DNA from: Epiperipatus broadwayi
Lineage: Eukaryota; Onychophora; Udeonychophora; Euonychophora; Peripatidae
Reading direction: 5' to 3'
NCBI GenBank assembly: GCA_028023455.1
Contig: JAQFVV010000157.1
Span: 2,542,001 to 2,606,000 of the forward strand
Length of the DNA stretch: 64,000 nucleotides
Under the pieces are notes generated by a model. That model was not told the DNA's origin, did not search any database, and saw nothing but the letters and a program-made list of their open reading frames with translations. Shown piece after piece: positions 22,900 to 35,890 of the stretch; the stretch's first letter is position 1, and each line of letters starts with the position of its first letter. The position numbers and the translations under genes are program-made.

Positions 22900-23770
22900 A
22901 TATAAATCTGGCTGATGGTATATCACTACTAAAATAAAGGAAAATGCTACTGATAATTTATAATAATTCACTGATTGTGCATTTATGATGCATTGTTCTT
23001 TTTCTGAATGTAGTACTTAGTTAATTAAAAAATCATGTTGTATACTCAAATGAAATGCATAATTTAAAAAGATTTCAGCAATCCATTTTTTGGTACTTTT
23101 GAAATTATATTCTGAATCAAACTATATCTCAGATTATTTTTAACCACATTTATCTTTTTTTAATTGGTCCTTGTGATATACTTTTTAATCAAACAAAAAA
23201 TGTATATCATTTTTGCAATCATTTTATATTTTGTTAAATTTTATACTGCATATATTTTAATTTTTCATATTATATAAGGCCTATCACCAAAAAAGTTCTT
23301 GAAATAATTTAATGGTGAGTTCCATTACAAATAAAATTGCAAAAGAGATTTTCATTTTGCTTTACAGGTGCAGAATTATGTTCTGCTTTATTTCTATATT
23401 TTCTAATCTTGTTTGAGTACCATTAATGCTATTTTACTTCATAAAAATTTGAGTGCATTTTGCTGACAATGAGTATGCCTTTATAAATTTCATTTTTCAA
23501 AACTGTCAGTGATGTCCTCTATTTTTATGCACAGTCAATTAAACAAATATTGATTTAATCAAAAGATGCTTAATGGCAATGCCAAATTTTCACGATCATT
23601 TCTAGTTATTTGGTCTTCATTCCAATGTAAAAACAACAATAACAACAATGCATTTTGTCATATTACGTTTTTCAGATAACGATCTTAAAGAAATAAACCT
23701 GTTAATTTATTGATGTCACATACAGCACTTAGTTGATACTAATTCAGTAACTATTTTTCACAAACCTGGA
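22900..23770. other. AT-rich intergenic sequence
   Basis: No repeat or gene recognised. Confidence 0.55.
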
Positions 23771-23774
23771 GCTT

Positions 23775-24110
23775 AATTGTAAATATAGGGAATTTGAACT
23801 CAGACTTTCAAGCACCCGTCAACTATCCACACTATCTCATACAACTGATACACATGACCACACACATGGAGAAAAGATAAATAATCACCAATATACATAT
23901 TTCATGCTAAACCAGCACTCATCAGTTGGTCCAGATTATCACCCTCCACACACATATATAATCAATGCCCAGTTTATATTAAGATAGCAAATCTTCACAC
24001 TTTAATTGACAGGCTTCAATCTACTCCAACCTCCAACTTTTCAACCATCCATCTCATTGAATAGTTGAAGGGTGCTTGAAAGTCTGAGTTTAAATCCCCT
24101 ATATTTAATT
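23775..24110 (-). repeat. Family B repeat with ~50-bp terminal inverted repeats
   Basis: The left end (23775-23825) and right end (24060-24110) are inverted copies containing AAATATAGGG and GGGTGCTTGAAAGTCTGAGTT. Internal blocks match family B on the minus strand (AGCACTCATCAGTTGGTCCA). The terminal repeats give this copy the look of a DNA-transposon-derived element. Confidence 0.7.
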
Positions 24111-24114
24111 CAGT

Positions 24115-27100
24115 CTACTATATATTTTACTGACCTTAAATATAATCTAATTATAGATTCATGCCATTTCAAGGGAAAGTGTTAATACCAAATGAAATGG
24201 TAAATAACTAATTATCATGTGGCATTTGGTTTGCTATTTTTAAATGAATATTTTTGGAAATTACTGGTCTAAAAGATTCATGTATATAAAGAAACAATTA
24301 TTAAAATGAATTAAAAAAGATAATATTTTGTATTAAAAAAATATTGGATATGCAAATAAATGAATTTATCTTCAATCCTTATATTTATACTGGATTGTTG
24401 AAAAAATATTCAAAGCATTTTTCAGACCCTAAAATAGTATATATGAATATAGTATGGTGAATTTTTTTTTTAAAAAAAAAATGAGCCTTTGAAAAAACTT
24501 AACTTTTGTATGAAGTTAGTTTAACCTAGAGCTATTTTTAGTGATTATTTTTATTTAGTTATTTACTTTTTTCAATATTATAAATCAATATGTTTTTTAA
24601 AGAAACCAAACAAAATTTAAATTATTTTTAGTTAAATTCATAAACACACATACATTTTAAATAGTTATGCATGAAAATATAATAAATGATAACAAATAAA
24701 TAGGGATATAGCACTGGTTAAAAAGTCAGCCAACAAGGTTATACCAAGTTAGCTGAGTAAAAAATAAATAAATTATCAATTATTTATAATATGTCCTCTC
24801 TCATTCATTTTGTAAATATTCAAGTAAACATTGAATAAATATGTCGAAAGCAAATAAAATCAGACTTCTACAATTTGTTTAGATTTCTTCTGGATGTGGA
24901 GATTGTTTTGCACTGAATCTCTATAGTTTTATTAAGCTAGTCAAATCATTTGCTTAAAAATTTCAAACACCATAAGATTTTAAATCCAAATCTACTTAAT
25001 TTAATAGCAATGAAAGTTTAGTAATATTTTAGTGGTATTTCTCAACTAATAACATTCAACTTTGATCTTTTTGGAAAAAGGATAAGGGTTAATAAAAACT
25101 AAACACCACATGATTCCCTTAAATCATGTTAATTGCCATTAGTTTTGGTGACGATTTTTTACTTTATATCCATTAAAAAGAATCATATTTAATGTTATAT
25201 CTTATTGTTCTTAGATAATTAATTTTACAGAAAACTAAATAAAAATAATCACCATCATAGACAGATTATTGTGAGGTAACTAAGTCATTAGAATAATAGT
25301 GGGTCTTTACATGCAATCTCCAGATCAAACTCTAAAGCAAATTATTCTGCTCCCAGTATGGGACCAGAAAAAAGGAATCAAATACATGAGGTCAATTGTG
25401 CAAGAGTGTTCCATTCATTCAGAATCATGGATGTCAATTTATAAAGTGGAAAAGATATATATATATAATTTAACACCATAATCATGTTAATCACTAATTA
25501 TCAGGACATCACTCTGTAGAGAAGAATTAATTGTGAAATAAAACATTTTAAAAGGTAAGTCATAGATTCAGCATTCTTAGATGAAAAAATTTATTTCACT
25601 ATGATAGCTACAACTTATTACAGTCATACTTTTGTATCATGACCAAAAGCATAAACCCTCAAATTATGTTGTGATTAAAAATAGTTAATTATTTATATAT
25701 TGATCAATATTTCAGGGCTGTTGAGTTGGATAAGAAAAAAACTTAAATTTTTTAGGAAATTCTCAGGCCTGTTAAAAAAAGTTCTAAATCCTATCCAGAT
25801 TTGAAACCCAAACCATGGATTTTTCAGTGATCAGCATTATAAAAATCTTATATTGCACACGGAAGAATTTCGAATAATTAGAACATTAAAATAACTACTA
25901 TTAAGGGTTAATTAATTTACAAGATAAATCTAGAAAAAAAAAAGAATAATTTTTACAAAAAAAAAAATCACATATTAATCATATAGAAAATAAAATTTTG
26001 AGTTAGTGCTAAGATAAAGATAAAAACAAATATAATTTATTGCAGAGTAAGCACTTCCATCTTTCCAGAAAACTATGGATTTGCTTATTGTTTAACTCTT
26101 TATGTAATAACAGGGGTTTATTTCTTTTAGATAGCCAACCAATTGTAAATTCTAGCCTTGCTTACACACTTGTAAATCAATAATTGGATAGGATTGACTA
26201 TTGTAAAATAAAGGAATTGATCCTTAACTAAGGCTTCAATTTTGTAATAGTTACAATAGCAACAAGAATGAAAACAAACTTACAGTTGATCTTTTTTTAC
26301 TAATTCAATTTGTACTTATTGATCTATTATTTGTCTATAAAAAAATTAACTGAAGTAATCATCATAAAACCAAAGGTGAAATATCAAAGATTCATAAATT
26401 ATTACTGAAAAACTCTTCCCTAATTTTTCTCAACTAATGTTCATAAAAAATAAAATAAAAAAACAATTTCAAGATGAAATCAAAAATGGGTGGCTTATTA
26501 AGCAAAAAGAATTCCTTGCTCTATCTTTTTTTTTCTTCTAAGAATCTTTCTAAGAAAAATGATTAAATGACAACTAAAAGGTTTGTATAAATAGTTTAAT
26601 AGAAAAATATATATACTCAATTATAACGAATCCAATGTGCAATAAATATCATAAATATATATTGCCCAATCAATTACAAGAAATGATTGGATTGAAATTG
26701 ATATTTCAATGTGCATAAGATGGTATATATTTAACATACTTTTTGGACATATGTAGATCAAATCAACTAAAGTATTTTCAGTGTTTTCCATGTTAATATC
26801 ATGGTATTTAAGGACTTGAAAAATCCACTGATTGGCTGCTTTATAAACACATGCCCCAACTCATCATAACTGATTCTAATAGCCAAACATTTAGAAAATA
26901 AGACAGAAAATTTCAATTTTTGATTTTTATTTCATCACTAATTGTTAGAATTAATTAGAAGCTTTTACTTAGAAGTAGTTGGCATTAAGGCATTAATATT
27001 GAAACATTTCATAATTATTTTTTAGATTAAAAAAAAAACAACTGTATATGTACATTTAAAAAACATACTGTAATAGCTTTGGAAATCTTTGTATGAAATG

Positions 27101-27425
27101 TTTAATCAGGCCATATTGCCTTTTTTGTTGCTGTTGTTATTTTTAAGTAAAAAAAAAACCTCAATTATTTAAGAGTATATTTTAAAAAAAACTGTTAATG
27201 GTGATGTTTGTTTTTTTACAAAAAAAAGTCTCTGTATAACATAATTAAACATTTCATACAAAGCTCTCAAAATCTGTTTCAGTATATTTCTGAAAATATA
27301 TTTTGTGATTATCATAATGTTGGTCAGATATATTAAACATATATAATATTGCATTTTTTATAGGACAATCACTTCCTTATGGCTTATTAAGAAATTACAG
27401 AAAAGCATTTAGCTCTAAACTAAAT
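24115..27425. other. AT-rich intergenic sequence, no gene recognised
   Basis: The longest stretch with no recognisable feature. A 60-codon frame at 25299-25481 has a less biased composition but no splice sites, homology or motif that I can defend. Confidence 0.5.
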
Positions 27426-27427
27426 GT

Positions 27428-27512
27428 AATGGTTTAAAATGTAGTGGTTAGTATATCCATCTGTCATGTTTATAATATAAAGTTTAAACTCAATCTGGGT
27501 AATACTTAAAAA
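27428..27512 (+). repeat. tRNA-Asp-like SINE head (degenerate)
   Basis: TAGTGGTTAGTATATCCATC followed by TGTCATG matches the D arm and anticodon arm of tRNA-Asp(GUC), in which TAGTGGTTAGTAT is followed by a CTGTCA anticodon loop. Downstream AGTTTAAACTCAATC is a decayed B box. Too decayed to be a gene. Confidence 0.5.
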
Positions 27513-27514
27513 AT

Positions 27515-27980
27515 TTTTCTTTGAAGTAGATGCCTCATATTCAACCTATCCATATAGTCATGTAATTATTGGTTTGTAATTCAGTATTTAGCTAATCTTA
27601 CCTAAAAGCTAAGAGAGTTGCTGAAGAAAGCCCTGTAATAGATGTTTTAAAACTATTATTCCATTTTATTTTCTCCTTATTTGTAATAGTAATAGTAATA
27701 TCATCAATTAATAGTCTCTATGACAATTATTCAACAAATATATATTGCAACATCTTAAACTGGATTTTTTGGATTAATTGAGATTGCACAGAAAAGATAT
27801 AGTATTAGTTTGTGTAATATTTTGATTAGCTAAATGAGTCTTATAAATATTTTTATTACTGAAAGAGAATATGAGATATATACATAAATTCATAAGTTTA
27901 GATAAATAACATGATTGTTAATGATTAAGCTGATTCTTTTCACATTTGTGAATGATATTCAATCTCAGTATCCTTACATT
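27515..27980. other. AT-rich intergenic sequence
   Basis: Only a short (AGT)n-like run near 27690 is seen. Confidence 0.5.
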
Positions 27981-27984
27981 TTGG

Positions 27985-28112
27985 CCCAATGGTGGAATGG
28001 CAGACTCTGGAACTCAGGATCCTTAGATTGTGGTCCAGCTTTGTCATTTTTGGTGCTCACACTTTTTATGATCTTCCAAGCAATAAATCACTTGATTTTT
28101 TTTTTTTTTTTT
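27985..28112 (+). repeat. Family C SINE-like element (tRNA-like head, conserved tail)
   Basis: A tRNA-like head (AATGGTGGAATGGCAGACTC, then ACTCAGGATCC) is followed by a tail CACTTTTTATGATCTTCCAA and GCAATAAATCA, ending in a run of 19 T. The tail matches 3691 and 15640. The T run is the likely reverse-transcription end. This is the most complete copy. Confidence 0.55.
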
Positions 28113-28384
28113 GAATTTCAATGAAAATCTTAATACAAACGGTTTCTATATATTGAGTGATATTAAATGAATGAAATGTGCTTATTTGGGCATTCAGCAA
28201 AATTTCTGATGTAAAAACATGAACTTTCTATCATGCTCATTTAAACTCAATTAATGATGTACACAGATGAGTCAAAAAAAATTTCCTAAATATATTTAAT
28301 TTTATAACTGTTCTGAACAATCAATTTGTAATAAAATTTATTTGAATACAAGTACAATGTGTATACTGAACTCTATCTGTAATT

Positions 28385-28475
28385 AGAGGGAATTTGAACA
28401 CAGAATTTGAAGCTCCCTTCAACTATACATCTCATCTTATATAACTGATACATGTGGTCATATATAGGATCATTG
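28385..28475 (-). repeat. Family B end fragment
   Basis: GAGGGAATTTGAACACAGAA and AACTGATACATGTGGTCATA match the left end of the 23775 copy. Confidence 0.6.
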
Positions 28476-28619
28476 CAAGCCTTTCCCAAAAATTGATAAA
28501 CAATATATAGTGATTGAACTTTTTTAAATAAAGGAATTTAATGCACTTATACTATTATTTAGCAGCCACAAATAAAATGATTTTTTAATATTTATTTAAT
28601 TACTGAAATGCAAAAGCCA

Positions 28620-28720
28620 ATAAACATTATATGATCACCATTTCTTATGCTTGCTTATAATTGTTATTAAAACAACTTGCTGTGTGTGGCAATATGTATA
28701 GTGAGTTTTTCCTGTTTTAC
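28620..28720. repeat. Family A fragment (two ends joined)
   Basis: The end block GATCACCATTTCTTATGCTT and TTATTAAAACA is joined to TGTGTGGCAATATGTATAGT and GAGTTTT, also from the end of family A. The internal part with the hammerhead-like core is missing. Confidence 0.6.
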
Positions 28721-28799
28721 TGAAATGTACACAATGAACAAGAACACATTCAAATAAAAGAATAAATAGCAGAAGATGAACCTTTTAAACTAACATAAA

Positions 28800-29160
28800 T
28801 AGATGGTGAGTGACTTAAAACTAACATGGGTGTAACAACAATAGTGGCATCAACAAGAGCTTTGAGCATTCCATCATCAGATTTTCAATAATATGGATAG
28901 CTGGAGAGTTGGAGGGTGGAAAAGAGTGAAATCTGACCATTAAAGTTTGAAGATTTGCTATCTTAATATAAATTGCGCCTTAATTATATATGTGTGTGGG
29001 AGCTGATGATCTGGACCAACTGATGAGTGCTGGTTCAGCATAAAATATGATCATTTATCTTTTTCACATGTATGTGGTCATGTGTGTTGATTATATAAGA
29101 TGGAGTAGATAGTTGAGGGGAGCTTAAAAATCTGTGTTCAAATCCTTTCTAATTACAAAT
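28800..29160 (+). repeat. Family B dispersed repeat
   Basis: It shares TTCCATCATCAGATTTTCAA, CTGGACCAACTGATGAGTGC and the 3' end GGGGAGCTTAAAAATCTGTG plus TTCAAATCC with the 15065 copy. Confidence 0.7.
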
Positions 29161-29164
29161 AAAA

Positions 29165-31935
29165 TTTATGTGGTATTTTTATTCTATAAACTACTGATAG
29201 ATCTTAGTTGCTAAGATAAATTTACCCCATTCTTGCTCACACTTGGTTCTTTTATTATAATGTAAGTTGTGTTATTGTTACGTTTTTTTTTTCAATATGA
29301 AAATGAAATTTTTTTTGTTTGCCTCATAAATATGTAATATTGGTATTTCTATTTACAGTATTAAATTTATCAATAAAAATTTTGCTTTTGCTACCTTTTG
29401 AATAGTATAATACTTGTTTACCTACAGAATGCTATAGAATTTAATTCTTTTGGTTAATATCTATGATTGGATGAAAAAGTCAGATGAAAAGATTTGGATA
29501 ACATATTTTCATTTATCACTGAGATTTCAGGAATGGTATTCCACGCTCTACTTTAGAAATATTATTAATAATGATATTTACACTTCCATTATATTTATTA
29601 CTTAGCTTCTTAAAAAAAAAAGAATTTAAAAGCACTTATTTTTCTTAGCTGAATTTGCTTTAGAGATTGTCTTTATTATTAACGTTTGCATGACACATAG
29701 CACTAAAAGAAGCCATAAATAAATATTTTTTCATTGAAATGTTATAGTAAATTTATGAAATGAATATAGTAAAGCACTGGAATACTAACGTTTTATATCC
29801 CATATTCAGGTATTATAATTTGTAAATTAAAAAAAGATCAATTCACAATATCTAATCTCATATGAGATATATGATAATACTCCAATAACTTTAAACAATC
29901 AATCTATTTATCTCTTCTTTTTCTCAAGTATAACTAATCATTTAAGATTAGTTGGAGTTTTAGATGTTTTTAATGAATATGTGTGAGTATATATATATAT
30001 TCATAAATTTATACAAATAAGCACACACAATGTGCAAGTTTTAAAATACAATTTTATTTTCAGCATATTCGGTACTAATTATAAAGTTCAAGAAATAGCT
30101 TTATAATAAATTTAAATAATTAATGAGAAAATAAAGATTGATTATAGCCTCTAGTAAAGTTTAAAAATTGTTGAAAATTTAAAAATGATCATTTAAAAAT
30201 TATTTGCAGAGTAACATATGTCAAGGATGAGAAGAAAGAAGTTTAACATCCTAATTTTTTTCATAAATACAGTATAATTTTCAATTACTTCAAATATTTA
30301 TTTTATTAATATCTTTTATATATATTATTTAAAGGAGTTTCTTTCTACTCAAAAAAAATGGTTTCTGTTTCCAGAATGCTCTTAAAGAGACAGGCTTACT
30401 TGTTTTCTAAAGGATTATGCTGAAATAATTATTTGTAATTCAGCAAGGTTTTAATATGTTTGGAAAATTAAAGACACACATTACTCTTCCCAAAAGATTT
30501 ACTTGGTTATTCCTAACTTCTCTTTCTGATCTTTACACTTTGTTGATAAAGTTGAAAAGTCTTGGATCTGTTTTGAATGATATGATTAATCTATTTTAAC
30601 TATCCATTTCTTAATCAACATAGCTGCTGTTGTTAATGATGATGGACCTACTGCAGAGTTTAAGATATGAAGAATTTTTTTTTTATTAATTCTTTTTATA
30701 AATATGATTTTAGATAAATAATGTTTTCCTCTTTTCTTTTTCCATTAACTTTATATGCTCTTTTGATTATAAGAGATTCATTGAAGAAAGCATGGCTGAC
30801 CCACTTTTCCATCATGATTTCCAAAAAATATTCTGTATAAATATTGTGACCAGAAATTCTTTGCAGATCATGATTAATATCTTAATTTTCACTCACTATC
30901 TTTTTTGATATAAAATCTAGAATTTTTATCTAATTTCTTTGCATTAAATTTTTAAATCTGTGCTAGTCATTAAAAGTGCATTATTTTGGACAATGATAGA
31001 TATGGACATGATTCCCAGAGCCAAATTTTTAATACCTCCAGATTTACTTATATTAAAAAAACAAATAAAACAAATTAAAAAACAATTATTATTAAATTTA
31101 GGGTGAAACTATTTTACATTGTGGTTGCAAAAAGATTATAAGAAAATAGCTGGGGGGGGGGGGGCAGATAAATAAAATAACTTGAATTTTTAAATGTAAT
31201 ATCATTTATACTTTTTATTTCATCAATAATTTTTATTATTAAAAAATTAAGAAGAATACAAAAGCAATACCTTCTATATATATATAAGATAAGTTGACCT
31301 TTTATTTATTTATTGAAAGAATAATATCTTAATGAGTATAATTATTACTAACATTTGTATTTCATAAAAAAATTAGCTAAAAAACAAATGGTGTAATAAT
31401 ATTTTTTTTAATTTCGATTATTTTATTTATTATAAAAGAAAAAGGGATGAAGTTAGTTAGTTTTAAGGGATTGCATTTATTATTTTAAAACAAAAAGGAA
31501 TGAGGAGAAAATTAATTAATTTTAGATCATTTTATTTATTATTATGAATTAAAAAAGGAGGGAATATTCTTTCATTTATTTCTAAAAAAAATTATTTTTT
31601 ATATAAAAAAAATAATAATAAAAGATTTTAAAAAAATACAATATTAATTTTATTAATTTTAAAATTGCTAATTATATTTATCCACTTTTAAAATTAATTT
31701 TATAATTCTCCTAATGGATATAGATTTTAAATAAAATTGTATTATGGGCATCTGTACTTAGTGCATATACATTTTAAAAAACATATATACTATATGTTTG
31801 TGTTAAAAGCATATATTATATATAGTTTAATAATTTTTATAACAAAACCAAAGCTTGAAATCAAATCACAAAAAAAATTGAGTTTTATTGTATACATTAA
31901 AAATTTTCTATCTCCAAAAAAACTGATATCTTAGT
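29165..31935. other. AT-rich intergenic sequence with a poly-G tract
   Basis: A run of 12 G lies near 31153. Purine-rich AT DNA fills 31370-31640. No gene or repeat family is recognised. Confidence 0.5.
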
Positions 31936-31941
31936 TTTATT

Positions 31942-32007
31942 TGCCTTGCACTTGCAGACAGTTGCCCAGGTTGCGGGTTCGCATCCCGGCCAATGCTATG
32001 ACACTTA
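31942..32007 (+). mobile_element. tRNA-Gly-derived SINE, 5'-truncated
   Basis: Only the 3' two thirds remain: GCCTTGCACTTGCAGACAGT, TGCGGGTTCGCATCCCGGCC, AATGCTATGACAC and an A-tail. It matches the 18537 copy, which has the same insertion in the anticodon arm. 5' truncation is usual for retroposed elements. Confidence 0.75.
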
Positions 32008-32009
32008 AA

Positions 32010-33590
32010 AAATAATAATAATAAATTTTAAATTTTACAAATAAGTTTTTGTGAATATCTTTTAGAGAACTGATTGTTTTTCCTCATATACAATTAATCC
32101 ATGTCACTAAATGCTTAAAAATATATCTCAAAACATTTTTTTAAAAAAAAACCTTTTTCTATATGCCTTTATTATATTTTCACAAAATTATTTCCAATAT
32201 AAATTTCAACTCTCATCTTTATTAGATTATTTTCATTCTTTATTCATTCACAATACTAACCATTAGTACATGTACTATATATCTGTAGAAGGAAGGAGGA
32301 TATCATAATGCATCTTTTCATTATATACTTAAAATAAGGTTCTCATCTGGGATAAGCAATATTTTATGAATTAATCCACTTGCTAAATTAATGTTTGCAC
32401 ACTTATAACATTATATAGATCAAATATATGCTGAATAAAAAAGATGATTTGGATATATAGTAAATATCGGAATTAATAAAATGTGATTCGAATCTAATTT
32501 CATCCATGACAATGCTATGAAAATTGAACCAATTTCTATCTTGCATATAAATAATCCAGCAAGCTCATAAAATTATATCAGCAGGTGAACATAGTCTTTG
32601 TGTATATTTATCTGTTGTTAGCATTTAAACTTCATCATTCAAAAGTGGGTACTAGCCATTTTTAAAGCAAAGAAACATTTCATGGTTTTTAAAAATGCTA
32701 AGAATTGATTTTCATATTTTCAATAAATTGTCACTTCTTACAAAATTCAACAATCTTATCAAGCCAATGGATGAACATTATTGCTTTCACCATAATTCTA
32801 TCCATTTTTATAATTATGCACTTTTAAAAATAAACAAAAAAAATTACATGAAGGAACTTAGATTCACTTCTATTGAATTCAAGATAAAATAGAGCGAGTT
32901 TTCAATTCGGCTCTATTTATAACTTTTCCAATTGATATCAGAGTAACTATAGCAATACCCTTTATTAACTTTTTGGTCAATCTTAACTAATGTCTCCCAA
33001 ATAAAAAATTTATTATCCAAGAATAACAGCAAACAAAACAAATATTTTAAAATTATTACATCTGACAAACATTGACTTTTCACAATACAAATACCATTCT
33101 TTCATTCTAACACAAATTAAACAATTGATAATATATTCTCACCATACCATACTAGAAATATATTTTTTTATGTATATATCTTTACAATATAATATTATAC
33201 AAATAAAATAAAAAATATATTTGAGATTTTAAACATTTAGTGAAATTGTTTGTAATTTACTATTGTGAACGCAGCAAATGAAAAGATGTATAATATCGAA
33301 AGAATAATAATTTTATCCAAGTTATATGTTTTATTATTCACATATTCATTTTTTAAAATGAATAATGAATTCACAATCTTATACAATACAATTAATAATA
33401 AACAATTTTATATCAATATTATTGTCATTATAGCAACACAGTTCAATACTTCATCATTTAATATATCCACCATCAAAATCAAACAAAAAAAAAGAGGGAA
33501 AAAATATTTTTTTAGAAGTCATCTTTTGCCTAATACTGAAACTCATCTCAATATATACATAAATGAAAGTTTGTTTGTGCTTGTAACTTA
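32010..33590. other. AT-rich intergenic sequence
   Basis: Overlapping frames at 33265-33591 (plus) and 33454-33750 (minus) are driven by composition and lack domains. Confidence 0.5.
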
Positions 33591-33595
33591 ATAAC

Positions 33596-33655
33596 TCAGC
33601 AAATATTGCACCAATCTTGATGAATCTTGCATGATTTTCTTTCTTGTTTTTTTTT
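33596..33655 (+). repeat. Short dispersed repeat (pair with 34755)
   Basis: TATTGCACCAATCTTGATGA followed by ATCTTGCA recurs at about 34768 as TATTGCATCAATCTTGATAA and ATCTTGCA. The family is unknown. Confidence 0.5.
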
Positions 33656-34039
33656 AGAGAATTATATAGACTATGGATTTGTGCTTTATGGTAGTTAATA
33701 GTTTTAAACATTTTAATAATTTGAATATAAAAATGCATTAGAATTATCACAATTTTCTAATGTCATAAAATTGCAAAAAGATGGCAGCACTGATTAAAAG
33801 ATTATAGACATTAGAAAGAGTTGTGGCCTACATGTTGAAATACATACTTGAGAAATGGAGATACTCCAAGATAAAATTTTATTGTTTAAATATATTTTAC
33901 CTAATTAAATTTTTTGGGGGACCATGCAAATGGAGCATATTATCTAAAAGGTTATTAAAATCGGAAGTAGAATTATAGTTTTTAGTAAAGGGAGATAAAA
34001 CTTGATTTTATAAATATATTTTAAATTAAGCAATTCAAA

Positions 34040-34605
34040 ACAAGCAAAACTCTCCATATAATAGTGCCATCTTGTGCTATTGTTTAATAACAGTTATATG
34101 CTAGTACAGGGGTCCCCAACCTTTTTGCACTTAAGAGCACATTCCATAATACCGGCCAGGTGGCGGGCACCATTTATTTTTTTCAGCTAGGTGATGGGCA
34201 CCATTTATTTTTTATCTGGACATAATTGCTGAGATATTCTTGACTTCGTTTATGGAGAAGCCACAGTTCATCACATCACATCACATGTAAATTTATAGTT
34301 GGATATTGTTAATAATACACATAATGTACAAAAAAAATATTTATTTCAAAAATTAAATTTTAACATATAATTGACGTTTATATTTTTACGCTGTAAAAGT
34401 ATAGTATGCCCTACAATTTGATTACAATAAAATACAATAATTCATAAAAAAAATTCAAAAATTAAATTTATTTGTATCAGATAAATAATTTTTTATCGTG
34501 TTCGGATAGCAGCGGGCACACATAAAATGGTCTGCGGGCGCCATGGTGCCCATGGGCATAGGGTTGGGGATCCCTGTGCTAGTATGAGATAGTGATCATG
34601 TGATA
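34040..34605. repeat. Family A fragment interrupted by a hAT MITE
   Basis: Left of the insertion (34040-34106), CAAGCAAAACTCTCCATATA and TTTAATAACAGTTATATG resemble the family A end. Right of it (34577-34605), ATGAGATAGTGATCATGTGA continues the same repeat. This shows the hAT element jumped into an older family A copy. Confidence 0.55.
34107..34576. mobile_element. hAT-type MITE (470 bp) with perfect 8-bp TSD
   Basis: It begins CAGGGGTCCCCAACCTTTTT and ends GGTTGGGGATCCCTG; the 15-bp terminal inverted repeats differ at one position. The exact 8-bp duplication TGCTAGTA (34099-34106 and 34577-34584) is the hAT hallmark. Inside is a duplicated GGGCACCATTTATTTTTT block and a GC-rich right subterminal region with GCGGGCGCCATGGTGCCCA. 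There is no transposase frame, so it depends on an autonomous relative. The termini resemble the CAGGGGTCCCCAAC class of hAT elements found in several distant animal lineages. Confidence 0.9.
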
Positions 34606-34754
34606 TTTTAAATTAATTAAATTTCATTTGTACCATATATTTAAATGAAATCTAAAGTTGAAAAGTTATCATTTCTATGATACTGATGTTGGTAACTCAG
34701 GCTCAAAATCATATTCATTTTCAAATAAATATTACATAAATATATAAACTGCAG

Positions 34755-34805
34755 GAACAAGTATATATTGCATCAATCTTGATAAATCTTGCACATATTT
34801 CTTAC
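34755..34805 (+). repeat. Short dispersed repeat (pair with 33596)
   Basis: See the matching segment upstream; TGCATCAATCTTGAT is the shared core. Confidence 0.45.
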
Positions 34806-34809
34806 TTTT

Positions 34810-35370
34810 GTTAAGAACTTTGGTAATTTGCAATATAAATATGTTTTGCAATAACACTTTTTATTTAAGCAAACCATAAGTATAAGAAGAGAAAATCAAA
34901 TAATGAAAATTGACATTTACAATCATTTTATACAATTGAATTTGATCACCTTTTAGGATTTCAGTTTAAATATATTTAACATTCTGGTATGGTATAAACA
35001 AAATTTAATTATCTATTTTATGAAAAATATTCAAATCTAAACTACTCAAATCAAAATCAGTTTATTAACATATAACATTGTTTATAAAAATGTGTCACAA
35101 TAGTCATTTTTACCTGCTGTTAATATCTCATATATTATTATTTTATGTAAATATTACCTAAATATATTTTAATTATCAAGTAATATATTCATAATTAACA
35201 ATCAAAATAAATAGTAGAGTTCTAAGACAAAAAATTTAGGAATATTAATCCTTTATCATTTAGGCTTTATCACATATATAAATTTGAAAATTGATTTGTT
35301 TTGAATTCTTGCTTTATAGCACTTAATTTTTTTTTAAATGTTGGTAATTTTCTATTAATGTGAATGAAGT
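34810..35370. other. AT-rich intergenic sequence
   Basis: Nothing recognised. Confidence 0.5.
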
Positions 35371-35374
35371 TGTG

Positions 35375-35890
35375 GAACTATCTGTTACATTTTCATATTA
35401 GAAAAAATACTGTCAGTTATTAATAAATTTTAATCAATGAAAATAGTAAACTATAAACAATCCCTGCATTCAAAATTAAACCTCTTCTAAATGCAATCTT
35501 TATATAATCTTTTGGTATTATATAAAGATTGCATTTAGAAGAGATACCCTTTTGAATGCAGAAAGCATTTACAGTTTACTATTTCCATTGATTACTGTCT
35601 ACTAACTTCTGATGGTAATTTTTTTAATATAAAAATATAACAGATATTTCATATTTAAACAATTGCCTCTGTTAAAAATTATTCATTTATAACATTTAAT
35701 TGATTGATAAAACAGTTTATTGTTTATAACAAATTATAAAAGGTTCTTAGCTTTACTTTCTTAAACTGTAAATAAATATGTTGAATACAGGAAGCATTTA
35801 CAGTTTATTACTGTCTATTAATATCTGATGGTAATTTTCCTAATATGAAATGTAACAGATATTTTCATGTATTAAAATATTTCAATAATA
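35375..35890. repeat. Hairpin element plus partial duplicate
   Basis: The arms around AAATGCAATCTTTATATAAT and ATTATATAAAGATTGCATTT (centre about 35510) are near-perfect inverted copies. Weaker pairing extends out to about 35375 and 35650. The right outer arm (GCATTTACAGTTTACTATTT then TCTGATGGTAATTTTT) is present again at 35788-35890, a partial second copy. Confidence 0.7.

Noticed and set aside
25299-25481. Possible exon (60-residue frame)
   Set aside because: No convincing splice sites and no recognisable family.
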